Source of the DNA: Anticarsia gemmatalis | Taxonomy: Eukaryota; Arthropoda; Insecta; Lepidoptera; Erebidae | DNA: 64,000 bases | NCBI RefSeq assembly: GCF_050436995.1 | Contig: NC_134770.1 | Coordinates: 3,854,501-3,918,500 of the forward strand | Direction: 5' to 3' | Shown here: piece by piece, positions 46,821 through 58,380 of the stretch | Position numbering within the stretch: the first letter of the stretch is position 1 | Layout of the letters: the number at the start of each line of letters is the position of its first letter | Position numbers and translations under genes: made by a program | Notes under the pieces: model-generated | The model's database searches: none | What the model saw: only the letters and a program-made list of their open reading frames with translations | What the model was told of the DNA's origin: nothing

Positions 46821-47658
46821 CGTGTTTCACATAGTAGCATTAGGATAATTTGTTGAAACTAACCTCTAATGTTAGGGCGGTAAAATTTTATATTTTTATT
46901 TGGGTGTTTTCGGCCAGTTGTCTGGTGCTTTGACTGTGTTTGTTTAATTGATTAGTTGACATTGAACCTTTGTGGTGTACAAACAAAATAAGCACGCACT
47001 TATTACATTTATTATTCCTCGATTAGTTTTTGTCCCTTAAGTTATTAGGCCCTGATGAGTAATTTGTGTTATGTAACTATGAATCGTCGACCTTCCAGTA
47101 TAACGTACTTACATATTTGCCTAAAATCTCGCATTCTCTCTAGGCAATTTAATTAGCACAAGTAAATATTAAAACAGTTTTTTAAATATGTACTTCAACG
47201 TCTTATACTTACGTATTCTATATCACAGACAATTACCTAATAAACTGAAAATAATACATTTATTATCTATCTGTATTTTTTTAGATAATATCGTACTTTT
47301 AAATTACTCTTACATTACAGTATTTTATAAAACTATTATACTATCTAACTAAAATAACAATTGCTTAACTACTAGACAACATAATTATAATATTCCTGTT
47401 ATAAAATTGTATCTATAAAAATATACATCCCGAGTACATACCCGTGATGTCGACCACAAAACATATTTCTTAGTTATTTCCCATAATTGCCGTGTTAAAC
47501 AATGACAATGTTACTCAAGAAAATTAAGCTTTCTAGAAACGAAAGCATCATTACAATCAGTTCTGTAGTTTCGAAGATTATCCCACAAACAGACTTGAGA
47601 TCTTCATAACATCATTTGCGATTGAACAATAGATACCCTAAACCTAACATATAAATTA

Positions 47659-47870
47659 CTAGCCGACCCGGCAAAAGTTGTTTTGCCATATAACTATTAA
47701 AAAAATAGTGTCACTTATGGGTATGAACAATAGATGTTTCCCGATTCCCAAACCTACTTAAGCTCACAAAATTTAATGACAATCGGTCAAGCCGTTTCGG
47801 AGGAGTACGCAGGTACGGTAACTAACATTGTGACATGGAAATATTATATTTAAGATGATACTAAATAAAT
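47659..47870 (-). repeat. Dispersed moth repeat with ACTAGCCGACCCGGC start
   Basis: It reads ACTAGCCGACCCGGCAAAAG TTGTTTTGCCATATAA, then GACAATCGGTCAAGCCGTTT CGGAGGAGT and AACATTGTGACA. The CTAG and the CGGCAAAAGTTGTTTTGCC hairpin at the left make it Helitron-like in the minus orientation. The far end is not sharply defined. Confidence 0.55.
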
Positions 47871-48674
47871 ATACACATTTACGTAGCTACGATTTTTCTC
47901 ATCAATTAACATACCGCTGCTGATCAAAAGCGGGACGACGACGGGAAAGAAGGGACCTTCTTGATTTTGTTCTTAACACTTAAATTTTTTCAGCCGACAT
48001 TTGTATCTATTTCTATACTAGACAAATGCCTTCCAAATCACAAAGGTAATACAATTCGACAAGTCATCATGAGACATGACAATTATTTTAGTAGGTAAAG
48101 GACCTAAATAATAAATAGTGATTTCTATTACTAAAATTACTGAAATAATCTTGTTTAAAGAAAAGTAAATAACGTTTATTTATTAACCATTCAATTTCAT
48201 GATTGTAGCTTTGAATTTGATACAGTTGTTTTAGCCGTTTTTAATAGGAGTAATAATAAGGTCTGCTTATGTTATACCACAGGATAAATTATAATCTTTA
48301 CGATTATCGTAGCGTTGTAGTATTCAACTATAAAATAATAATTTAGTACAAACAAAAGCCAATTTTAAATCAATTAGGTATGTATTTTACAAATAAAATA
48401 TAAATTGAATCAATTCGAAGTTATACAATATTTATTGTTTGGCATGAGTTCATATTTTTGATTCGGTTACAATAAGATACCCTATATATTAAAATTTTAT
48501 TTTTACATTCATTTTGCGAATGTAAAAAAAAACATACAATTCATTTAAAATACTGACCATACGGTATTCAACAATAATCTGGTTTTCGGTTGAGTATTGC
48601 ACTTGCATTATAGTGTCTTAATCGCAATATAGATGGCGCTAATAGTATTGCAAAAGCACTTCATATGAAAAAGA

Positions 48675-48930
48675 CTAGCTGACCCGCGCAACTTCGCTTG
48701 CGTCACATAAGAGAGAATGGGTCATAATATTTCCCAACATTTTTTACTGATACTCTGCTCCTATTGGTCATAACGTGATGATATATAGCCTATAGCCTTC
48801 CTCGATAAATAGGCTATCTAACACTGTAAGAATTTTTCAAATCGGACCAGTAGTTCCTGAGATTAGCGCGTTCAAACAAACAAACTCTTCAGCTTTATAA
48901 TATTAGTATAGATTATAATATTAGTATAGA
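48675..48930 (-). mobile_element. Helitron-like element with a duplicated 5' tip
   Basis: CTAG at 48675-48678, intact hairpin and body. The tip TTATAATATTAGTATAGA is present twice in a row (ending at 48912 and 48930). The tip repeat is unusual among the copies here and could reflect a second 5' end joined in tandem. Confidence 0.75.
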
Positions 48931-49340
48931 TTATTTTATAAGTTGGTTTTAGTATCGTATAAAGTAATTTCCTCCGATTAACTCATTACACCTAGATCCA
49001 TTTAAAAGTTTTGTTAGTTTCAGAATAAAAAAAAATAACGTCTTGCCAATTTTATTAATATTTTATAATTTTAATCTACATTTGGAAGAATGTGTACAAA
49101 CGTCTCATAGTTTATCGAATAAAGGTATGTTACGTTGTAAAATTGACTGTACTTAGTTACAAAAAGTTTACTAACAATTCTATAAATAAAAATCGATTAA
49201 TAATTCACGTCAAACATCATCAAAGTATTTACCTCCAATTAGTTGTTTAATATTCTATAAAACATATAATTTTATTTTGTTATAAATTATATGTTACTAT
49301 GTAAAACATTTTATTAATATCTTGCATGGGACAGTTGTTG

Positions 49341-49432
49341 TGACGTCACAGGTCATATTGTATTGAATGACCTATGACATCATGAGAACTGAATAGGTAC
49401 ACAGTTTATTGTATTCAATGACCTTAAGGTCA
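49341..49432. promoter_or_regulatory. CRE and AGGTCA half-site cluster
   Basis: Within 92 bp there is a TGACGTCA palindrome (49341-49348), AGGTCA at 49350-49355, TGACCT at 49368-49373, and the 14-bp palindrome TGACCTTAAGGTCA at 49419-49432. AGGTCA is the half-site of many insect nuclear receptors. The stretch ATTGTATT(G/C)AATGACCT occurs twice, so part of the cluster arose by local duplication. Binding is not shown by sequence alone. Confidence 0.3.
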
Positions 49433-50514
49433 CTCAGAGCTTAGAATAGTTATTTTCGTATGTAAAGACTTATCTTGTTACATCAAAATGCTGTGTTTAT
49501 CTTGCATGAAAAGACCTATTTTATATATTTGTAACATTAAAATAATAAAGCTGTTCTGAAGAATAGCTAAAAAAGTATATTTTTACTTAAAAATATTTTT
49601 GAAGGAGCGTTTTTTTTCACCACCTAGTATTACTGTATTTTGCCATGATCATTTTTACTACATAACTGTATTTGATGAAAAGATTAAAAATATCCTTTTG
49701 GTTTTAACTATGATTTGTATAAAAAGCGGCCTTTACTAAAACAAAACTTCAGTTCATTTACCGTATATTATTAGATCGTTCTTTGGCCTCAGCCTAGCCC
49801 TGTGGGGAAATAACATAATATTATGAAAGTATATTGTATGTATTAGTTTCATAAATTATATTATTTATCACCAAATGGTTTACCCTCTTATTCATAAACA
49901 CACTATCAACCTATTTTAGTTAAACAACTACTATAATATGTTTTCCCTTTTTCATTTCGCTAAGGAGTAAAAGAAACAAAACACATTATAAGCCTTTCAT
50001 AACTTCATATATTTTTATGAATAAGAGGGTATCTCTATAATACCCCCAAATAAACAAGATAGCTACACTAAGTCCTGATTGGTCTCAGTTACAAAGCTTT
50101 TAAATTTATTTCACGGATCTCGACACACTTGTCCCCGAAACTAATTGTTACCATACAACGGTTCAGTCTTCAAAGGATCTCGTTAAAACCAATATTTCAC
50201 ACTAACCATGACTTGGTTTTTAGTCCATCATGCGTTTGCACCGTCATTCTGTCATACAAACAATGTTTCTTGGCGAGCCTGATTATTAAGTGTCACGCAA
50301 TTAAACTTAGTAAATAGTATGTAGTTTCATGTAAAAAAAGAGCTATCGAACAGTGAAAATCCCATCAAAATCGGTTCAGAACTTTCTGCGTTAAACCAAA
50401 ATAAACAGACACAACTTTTTTAATTGTAAACATTTGTCACACACAAGTAAATTTCGTCACACAGCCTCTTAAATCAACTTTCCTTTACACATTTAAAAAA
50501 GAACGAAATCGTTC

Positions 50515-50625
50515 AGTAGCGTAACACCTGTTGTCTGGCCGTTCCCAGGCGAAACCCGTTCTTAAAAAAATATACGAAAAAAAAAACATGGCGGCCGTCT
50601 TTAAGGGATCGTTCACTGATTATTT
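50515..50625 (+). promoter_or_regulatory. Less AT-rich segment containing ATGGCGGCC
   Basis: GTAACACCTGTTGTCTGGCC, GTTCCCAGGCGAAACCCG and AACATGGCGGCCGTC break the AT-rich background. The ATG at 50591 opens only 36 codons with no similarity I know. ATGGCGGC-type motifs occur in YY1/Pho-like sites of animal promoters. Very tentative. Confidence 0.2.
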
Positions 50626-52250
50626 TGTTTCTTGTTTTATTGAATGCAGGTGCTTGGAACATTTTTTTAAAGGATTTTTATGGTACAAGAATGGATGTTG
50701 AAGTGTAATTAGAGTAGCTTCTTTTGATGTGATGGGGACAAGTCAGCAAAGACTTTTAATTGTAAGATAATTGATTAACTAATGGTACAAGTCTTAGGTA
50801 CTTTTTGTCAAAAGAAATACGAATGAATAGGTATCCTTGTACTCATTATTTAATGAATTCTGTTTGAGTTGCGCGATGAAAAAGTGTATTTTTGATACGA
50901 AAGTAACTGGATATCCTGAGTGTTATTTATTTATGTACAAATCCCATATTTTTTACCTAACATTGGCAGCAGACGATAATTGATTAAATTGAAGCACACT
51001 AACTTTCTGTCGATTCTAAGATCCCATGCAAGGTCTATTGACAAATATCGTTAACCATGGAAATATTCGTACAGAAACTAGAAAGACGCCACAATTGTCT
51101 TATCGTATATCCGAAGCTGTTTGTCAAAATGTTCTGAATCTCGCTTAGGTATATGATAATTGCAGTATTTGACACTAGTACTTTCCAAAATCTCGGCTAG
51201 TAATTTATATTAACGTTTGAAATTGTGCACAACAGTTAAGTGGTGTAACTAGATTAAATTATATTGATAGTATTGTGCTTACTAAGAAAATAAAGTTGTT
51301 TGTCAAAGGTGTGTGGTCTGACTACAAATAGACTATGTCATCATTATGCAGTATAAATAAGCGCAAGTGGTTTAAGATGTAAATAAGTTATTGATACTCT
51401 ACTTGTGAGGCGATTTGAAATTAAATACAAGTGCTTTAGGCTATTAAAAACCCTAGTATTTTACAATCGGCTAAAGTCAAATGTACTGTCTATACCTAGA
51501 TAGATTTTGCTTTTGACTGAAGCGTTTGCATGTATAACGAGTATACGCTAAGCTAAACCAAAAACCGACGGTTGCATTGATATACGTGAAGAACTAGAGA
51601 ATGAAATAGGTTCCTAAGATATGTGAAGTTCCTAATCAAATACGGTAGTATATTGATAAAAGTCTAGCAGTTTTATCCTTTCGAAACAAAAGATCCTAAC
51701 ATTCGATTTTTCATTACACGGAAAAAGAAAGTTCTCATAAAATAGACTATTTCTTTATACAAATCTGGATTATTTGTTTTACTAACTTAACGATTTAGCT
51801 TCATAAGACATGCACTTATTCCCAAAATACAAGCTCTAGCTTAGTTTGGGAACTAACGTCTGCAACTTCTAAAATAACATTTACGTCAGCTATGTATTGT
51901 AAAATTGTCCACTTTAATGCTACCATTGTAACGTTAATTGTGTCAACAAACATTTTTATTTTTTTATTTACTTAGTTCTACACAGATATGCAAGTCTAAT
52001 AATACACCGTTTATACCCAAATAGACTTCGATACTAGTTACCATTTGAACTCAAGAAGCCGGTTGTAATCAATACATGTCTACCTGAACGGTTAGAGAGC
52101 GGACGCTAGGATCCGAAATAGATCAGTTTCATTATTTATTTATTGTTACTAATTACGTGCTGTAGGCTGTCTTGGTCTGTGAAACTGTTAATTTTGATCA
52201 CTTTAGTTTTAGATTAAAATGGTTTTAGTGTTTTTTTTTTAAATGGAAGA
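50626..52250. other. Gene-poor stretch
   Basis: AT-rich with no exon, tRNA or named repeat seen. Confidence 0.4.
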
Positions 52251-52254
52251 TCGC

Positions 52255-52400
52255 TAACAGCGAGATTTTCTGTACTCGTTACTATTGAGTATCAAGAGGT
52301 TGATGTTTAAAATGTACTTTCAAATTAGCGCCCATGGTACTAGGTGCAATTCCCCATCATTGTAGGAAATTCTGCACTATTTTTCCAAGGAACAAATCAT
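52255..52400 (+). repeat. Decayed CAGTAGC-family MITE (partial)
   Basis: GCGAGATTTTCTGTACTCGT, TTGATGTTTAAAATGTACTT and GGTACTAGGTGC echo the left half and middle of the 42346 copy. The right end is not recognisable. Confidence 0.35.
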
Positions 52401-52562
52401 ATTATGTTATTGTTAGCTTTTCAAGTTTAAAGCTATGAAATAACGACAAGGTTAGGGAAACTACATTCCATCTAGTATATAATATTTTTTTAATAATATT
52501 AAAAAGTGATAGACACCAGCACAAGTGATATACAATAAGGCTAATAAATAATTTTACTTCAG

Positions 52563-52682
52563 AAATTCACTGAGATCTTAACGGTAGACTTGGATTCATA
52601 CTTCATCCAAACCCGACAAGTAGCAAGCAATGCACTAAAGAAATTGAAGGATGATATTCTATTCAAACCAATGCAAAAATAA
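52563..52682 (+). other. Possible coding exon or coding fragment (40 codons to a stop)
   Basis: After a good acceptor (ATTTTACTTCAG) an open frame begins KFTEILTVDLDSYFIQTRQV and ends KPMQK then TAA, with balanced amino-acid use unlike the background. The opposite strand is also open (52807-52559) and reads GVKLDAILRQPQEYRKTYKL, which looks at least as protein-like. I recognise neither. It may be a captured or decayed coding fragment, and the strand is undecided. Confidence 0.25.
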
Positions 52683-52809
52683 GCTCTAATACCAAGCAGT
52701 AAGGTGTAATACAGCTTGTATGTTTTCCTGTATTCCTGTGGTTGTCTCAAAATAGCATCCAGCTTCACCCCTCGTAGGGATCGTGCAGGGTTAGACGCTA
52801 ATGCCAATT

Positions 52810-54468
52810 TTGTTTATTTTTAGCGCAACGTACGAATATAGGTGTAAAGGAATGCTTAGAAATGGAATGTAGTCTGTGGGCCATTTATCTTGGAACTACA
52901 AAGTGAATGATACTAAGTAAGTAAGTAATACTAGTTAAGTAAGTTGGTCGTTGCTGATATTTTTAAGAAATTGTTGAGTTTTGGGGGAAATATAAATTGA
53001 GGGTTTTCGCATTGTCATGAGTATGGCATACAAATATTTGTGTTTGGGTATGATTGAATTTAGTATGTACTTTTAATCTAGTAGGGCTTTTTGAGAAAGA
53101 CTCAGTGATAAGATAAGAATAATAAGATCCTTTTGAAGTGACTAATTATTGCATAAGATTCATTTTGCGACAAATATCTTTAAGCAAAAAAAAATATAGT
53201 AATATACCATTTTGAAGCATAGACATAGCTCAGAGACATTACTAAAAAAAAATTGTTACGCAAATGGGAATTGCTTATGTATATTTAGTACACTAAAGCA
53301 AACCAATTAAGAATGTATCTGTCAAGTCAACCACGAAACTATCTACAGCACTTTGAAACAAGTTTTAATTCGAACTAAGATAGCAAAGCCCTAATTCCTC
53401 TAATTCGTACCTGTATTACTCCTAACCGTATAGTCTGAGAGCTGGGTGAGAGAAACGTGTTATTAACTCTGTCTACAAGCTGTCATTATGTAAAGGAGCT
53501 CTCCGACTATGTGGTTTTGTAGCCAGCTATTTTTATCTAGATGTTAGGACCTTTGTGGCCAGTGCTGTCTGGAATTCTAATAAAGTATACTAAGTAATAT
53601 TATGAATCTACTTTTAAGTGCTAAATTATTACGGTTTTTAATACGGTATTAAGAAATAGTCAGTAAGTACTAGATAAGACATTCATCTAGATAAATCTGG
53701 CAGACCAAGGCTTTTTACCACGTGGTCGTGGTCTATGTTTCTCTTCGGTTGATTAAGAGCGATCCGTTTTATACCGTGTTGAAATTCGATTTAGAAGAGG
53801 TTCTACTAGGTTTTCCTAGCAGTTTTTGTAGGTTTTAAATCATCAGAAAATGTTGAGGTTCTGCCAGCGCTGAAAAAATAAAACTTTGAAGATATTCTTA
53901 TGTTTTCAAGGTCAAATTTTGATTAAGTACTCTGGTGTCTTAACGTAGTAGATACTGCAACTTTTTGTTCCACTACACCATCATCGTTTTGTTTATAATA
54001 CACAAAATAAACGAGCAAAATTTATTCAAACACCTAAGTACATTCTTATTCATTATTCGTTACATACTACATATTATACAAACTAACACGAATTCGTTCT
54101 CCATATTGATTTTAAGTCGTTAGTCTATCTAATCCATCTGGCCGTAATCCATCGAGGCACTGAAACAAATTAACAACCTCACTTGAACCTTTCAATTTGA
54201 GTTGACTGCACGTTTCCAACTCACGGTACTATTCTGAGTACTAAATAGACTGGTTTATTTGATATTGATAAATATTTAGATGTATTATCTATGAGTTGTT
54301 TTATGTTAAGTTTTAGGATGCTTATATTAAGCTGATTTGTATCATGTGGTTTTTATGTAGGTATAAAAAAATATTCTTTTGTCTCTGCTTGCCTCCATGT
54401 GAAGAAGGCGTGATGATCTGAATGCGTGTTTAAAAGAATATAAGGTTTGGATTCATTCATATTTCCTA
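52810..54468. other. Gene-poor stretch
   Basis: No exon supported. A retroposon scrap (GTCTCTGCTTGCCTCCATG, then AAGGCGTGATGATCTGAATG) is at 54380-54425, just left of a Helitron-like copy. Confidence 0.4.
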
Positions 54469-54726
54469 CTAGCTGACCCGCGCAACTTTGCTTGCGTCAC
54501 CTAAGAGAATGGGTCAAAATTTTCCCCGTTTTTGTAACATTTTTCTTTGCTACTCCGCTCCTAATGACCGTAGCGTGATGTTATATAGCCTATAGCCTTC
54601 CTCGATAAATGGGCTATCTAACACTGAAAGAATTTTTTAAATCGGACCAGTAGTTTTTGAGATTAGCGCGTTCAAACAAACAAACAAACAAACAAACTCT
54701 TCAGCTTTATTATATTAGTATATTAG
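54469..54726 (-). mobile_element. Helitron-like element, worn at the 5' tip
   Basis: CTAG at 54469-54472, hairpin GCGCAACTTTGCTTGCG, standard body, then an expanded (AAAC)4 run. The tip reads ATATTAGTATATTAGTATAT instead of ATATTAGTATAGA, so the TC end is lost or duplicated out of register. A 69-residue open frame across it is incidental. Confidence 0.7.
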
Positions 54727-55372
54727 TATATTTCCTATATACTATTACTATTTATTCGATTGAAAGATGGAAAATGCGCGTACCGATAAACTATTATTCC
54801 TTGCGGTTAAGTCCGGTATCAAAAAAAACTCTGATCAAGTGTAAGTTCGAAGTGTGGAAGGTTTAATCGTATTATCATAGATCCACTCAGGTATAATTTT
54901 CTTCTATTAGAGTAACTATTCAAGGAAGGAAAGTTAATGATTTTCATTAGTAGGTACTAACTTCTACAATCATTAAAATCAAAGCTGTATAACAGCTAGC
55001 AGCGACACACTCCACAAAAGTTCTCGTTCAGTAAGCTCGTCAATCCTCAGCGTCAATATCTTCTTTTATCTAATTCAAGATAAGCATAAAGATTGTCAAT
55101 CAATCCTAATGAATTAGTGATTGAACATTTAACTTACTCTGTATCTTTAAACGATTAAATATAGATAAATATTGATCGTAGGTTGATAACAAATTGACAG
55201 CTATGACAATTAATACTGGTATCTTTGAATCAGTAGCGCAATCAGCAACCTTTGATATAGAATTGAGCTTGTCTTGGTGTCAATTTTGTAGGTTTTGACA
55301 TTCCTACATGAAATACATAATAGGTATGTTGCATTGCCACAAAGTAAAGGTATTGTTTTTTACTGCAACTGC

Positions 55373-55563
55373 AACGGTACCTCGATTCTCTACCACTATC
55401 GTCTACCGCCAACCGGCTAGCTATCGACATGTTGACATTTAGAATGTACTGCCAAAATAGTTTCTACAACACCCGTCAGAGGCGCTGGTCAGATTTTCAT
55501 ACAAAATTTCTCGATGACAGGTCGGTTGTCGGTAGTCGATAGTAATAGAGAATTGAGCTACTG
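55373..55563 (+). mobile_element. MITE of the CAGTAGC family (copy 3)
   Basis: Left CTCGATTCTCTACCACTATC, then GTCTACCGCCAACCGGCTAG; right, inverted, CAGTAGCTCAATTCTCTATT, then ACTATCGACTACCGACAACC. The middle holds GACATTTAGAATGTACTGCC and GTCAGAGGCGCTGGTCAGAT. It shares almost all of this with 62028-62214. Confidence 0.8.
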
Positions 55564-57460
55564 ATAAAAGTGTGTAACTGTACGCACATTTTTCTGAGAT
55601 AGATTTAGATTTCAGGGTAGAAAGCTTTAATGATGCAGTGGATAACGTGTTTTTAGATCAATGTTAGAGCGGTAGTGGCTTCGATCCCCATATTTATATT
55701 TGTTATTTCTACTGTGTATCGGTGCTAGATTAATGAAATACAATTTTTTTTTTAATCTTAAAACAAATTAATAAAATTTATTGTACTGTAATACGAAAAA
55801 CATTTTACCATCTTATAAGTAAGTACCGAACTACTTTCATATTAATGTATTATCTTATAAGTATCAAAATATTTTCATATTAAGGGCAAACACAATAGCA
55901 AAGCCTGACTTACGGCATAAAGTATCCAACCTTAAAGTACAAGATGTATCAACAAATGTTCCTCAAAAAGCAACCTATTACTCAGAATAACGAACAAAGA
56001 TAACAGTAATCTTCCAAGTAACGTTTCTTTGTAAGTCAATCGATAGTTAACGAGCGAGTGACGGAGCGCCATAGTTCCCAGTATTTGTCCACACATGGCG
56101 ATTTAAAAATAACTAAGCTATTTTGAACCAAGCTTTGAAATCCTGTAGGGCGTAAAAAGGAATAATGCTTAACTTTTTAACTTGAATTGGAAACAATGTT
56201 GTGAAATAAGTAATGTAAGATTGAAGCAAAATGATCGAATTTGACTAAACTGAATTGATTTAGATTGTTTAAAGATAAGACTAGCTCATAATGCTGATTA
56301 TTTTGGTTCTGCATATTCATCACTTTAATATAATTTGATGGAAGACGTTTTTAAAAATCTTAATGCGAAATATTGGACGCTTATATTATCAACGACAAAG
56401 TGTATAATTAAAAATTGATCCTATCCTGATTTGGTAACCATTAAGTCCCGCTTATTCTTGCACAAAAAATCTTTCAACAGCAACTACCTTTTAATAAAAA
56501 AATCTTCCCACAATACATTATGATTCGTCTACCTGATTTAACATTAATAACACCGACAATAAAATTATAGAATTCGGACAATATCAAAAAAGCACCAATC
56601 TAAATCTAATATATATTTCATAGCTACCATTTTACTATTCAAAACAAAAACCAGTAGTCCAATCAAGCGGAAACACAAAAAAGGGGCTAAAATATTCAAA
56701 TACGGGAATCGAATCCCGGCCCGGTGATTACCTGCGGTGGTTTTTCTATAACAAAAGTCATTATGCTGTCAGTGATGGCCTGATTTCTTCGAACCCATGG
56801 GTTAAATATACCTTAGGAACAAAGTAGTCCTGTTTTACTACTTTTTATGGTGTAGTTATGGTTTCCGATTTTGAATGGAATTGAATATTTTTTGGGTGAA
56901 CAATTTTTGTGGTTGATATTTTGGAATGATAATTCTGGAACGGCCTAAATAAATATTGATGAATAGAAAGTGAGACTGCAATTTAGTCTTAAAATTCTTT
57001 GTCACCATTTGTAAGTCATGCAAAGTCCCAAACCTGCACTTGACTAGTATAGTGGAATCAAAGCCATACCTTCCGCTCATTTAGAGAGGAGACTCTTGCC
57101 CAGCTGCCTTTTAGAAATAGGCAACCTTTTTTTTCTAAATAAATAATACTTCTTAAATCTTCTTCTACTATCTAAACTTATAAGTTAAAGATTGATCAAG
57201 TCAAGGCAAGTACTGAACATCTGCCCTTTTAAAAGGATGACACCTATTATAATACAATTACCGTACGACTAATTACGAATTTCCTTTTTCACTAAAAGGC
57301 TTGAGCAGAACCGTAGTACTTGTGTGCTACTTACTGATTCTTATCATAGTCTTGGAAGATGAAAAATATTCGACGATTATTATTAATCCATTCCGTTAAT
57401 TGCTTAAGAGCTGGCGGGTAATGGTCGTGTATGACGATGTAAATACGTCTGAATTATTTT
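55564..57460. other. Gene-poor stretch with tRNA-like scraps
   Basis: Weak B-box-like motifs occur near 55665-55690 (GTGGCTTCGATCCCCATA) and 56701-56735 (GGGAATCGAATCCCGGCC, minus strand). They are probably SINE remains. No exon is supported. Confidence 0.35.
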
Positions 57461-57463
57461 TTC

Positions 57464-57620
57464 ATCTAATATTATAGAGGTAAAATTTTACTAAGTTGAA
57501 TGTGTGTTTGTTATTCAATCACCGCAAAACGAATTAACGGATTTTTATGAAATGTTGTACACAAATAGCCTAGGAGAACACAGAATGTTCTATACCGATA
57601 AAATAAATATGATAGAAGTT
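57464..57620 (+). mobile_element. Truncated second-type Helitron-like copy
   Basis: Starts CATCTAATATTATAGAGGTA and contains TTGTTATTCAATCACCGCAA and AATAGCCTAGGAGAACACAG. The CTAG/hairpin end is missing. Confidence 0.45.
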
Positions 57621-57716
57621 CGTTTAAAATAGGTATGTTAATGTTTAGCGTTCTATGGTGCCTTCCATGACAGCAAGCAATGGTTTTTGTATGTACATAG
57701 TAATTATTAAATCTAA

Positions 57717-57955
57717 TTTACCATTTTACCGTTCCCAGAATCGTGGTTAAAAAGCAGAAACTAGAATAGTGGAAGTAAAAGATCGTCAATTTACGAGTGT
57801 AGTACAGACACGAGAACTTGCATACGTGCCTTGACGATAATAGCCTGAGCACTGAACTTTCCAACAACTTTGTTTTTACATGAAATGTTTATTTGAATTT
57901 ATTGCTTCATCTTTAGTTGGGGATGTTTTCCTTTTTGTCTATAATGAGTAGTACA
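57717..57955 (+). repeat. Direct duplication, unit 1
   Basis: Almost identical to 58122-58380 (offset 405 bp) from ACCATTTTA through GAGTAGTACA. The shared core includes GAATCGTGGTTAAAAAGC, TCGTCAATTTACGAGTGTAG and ACTTGCATACGTGCCTTGAC. ATCGTCAA at 57782-57789 and TTGACGAT at 57831-57838 are perfect inverted 8-mers, so the unit could form a stem. No open frame of note. Confidence 0.85.
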
Positions 57956-58121
57956 AAGATCATTTTAGGATAAGGTTTTTACATTTTTATATATGTTTTT
58001 AAACAATATTGTCGCGAATAAAATAAAATAAGTTAAAAGGTTGCTTTCTATCTACCATGAGACTACGCTATGATTTTATTTATGTATATATTAATTATTG
58101 AAATTCAACTAATTCTATACT

Positions 58122-58380
58122 TATACCATTTTAGCTTTCCAAGAATCGTGGTTAAAAAGCGAAAACTAGAATAGTGGAAGTAAAAGATCGTCAATTTACG
58201 AGTGTAGTACAGACACGAGAACTTGCATACGTGCCTTGACGATAATAGCCTGAGCACTGAACTTTCCAACAACTTTGTTTTTACATGAAATGTTTATTTG
58301 AATTTATTGCTTCATCTTTAGTTAGGGAGGTTTTCCTTTTTGTTTTTAGGGAAGGCTCCTTGTCTATAATGAGTAGTACA
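58122..58380 (+). repeat. Direct duplication, unit 2 (20-bp longer)
   Basis: Same core as unit 1 with a handful of substitutions. It holds an extra TTTTTAGGGAAGGCTCCTTG near its end (about 58342-58361). The inverted 8-mers ATCGTCAA/TTGACGAT are kept at 58187-58194 and 58236-58243. The lack of drift implies a recent duplication. Confidence 0.85.
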
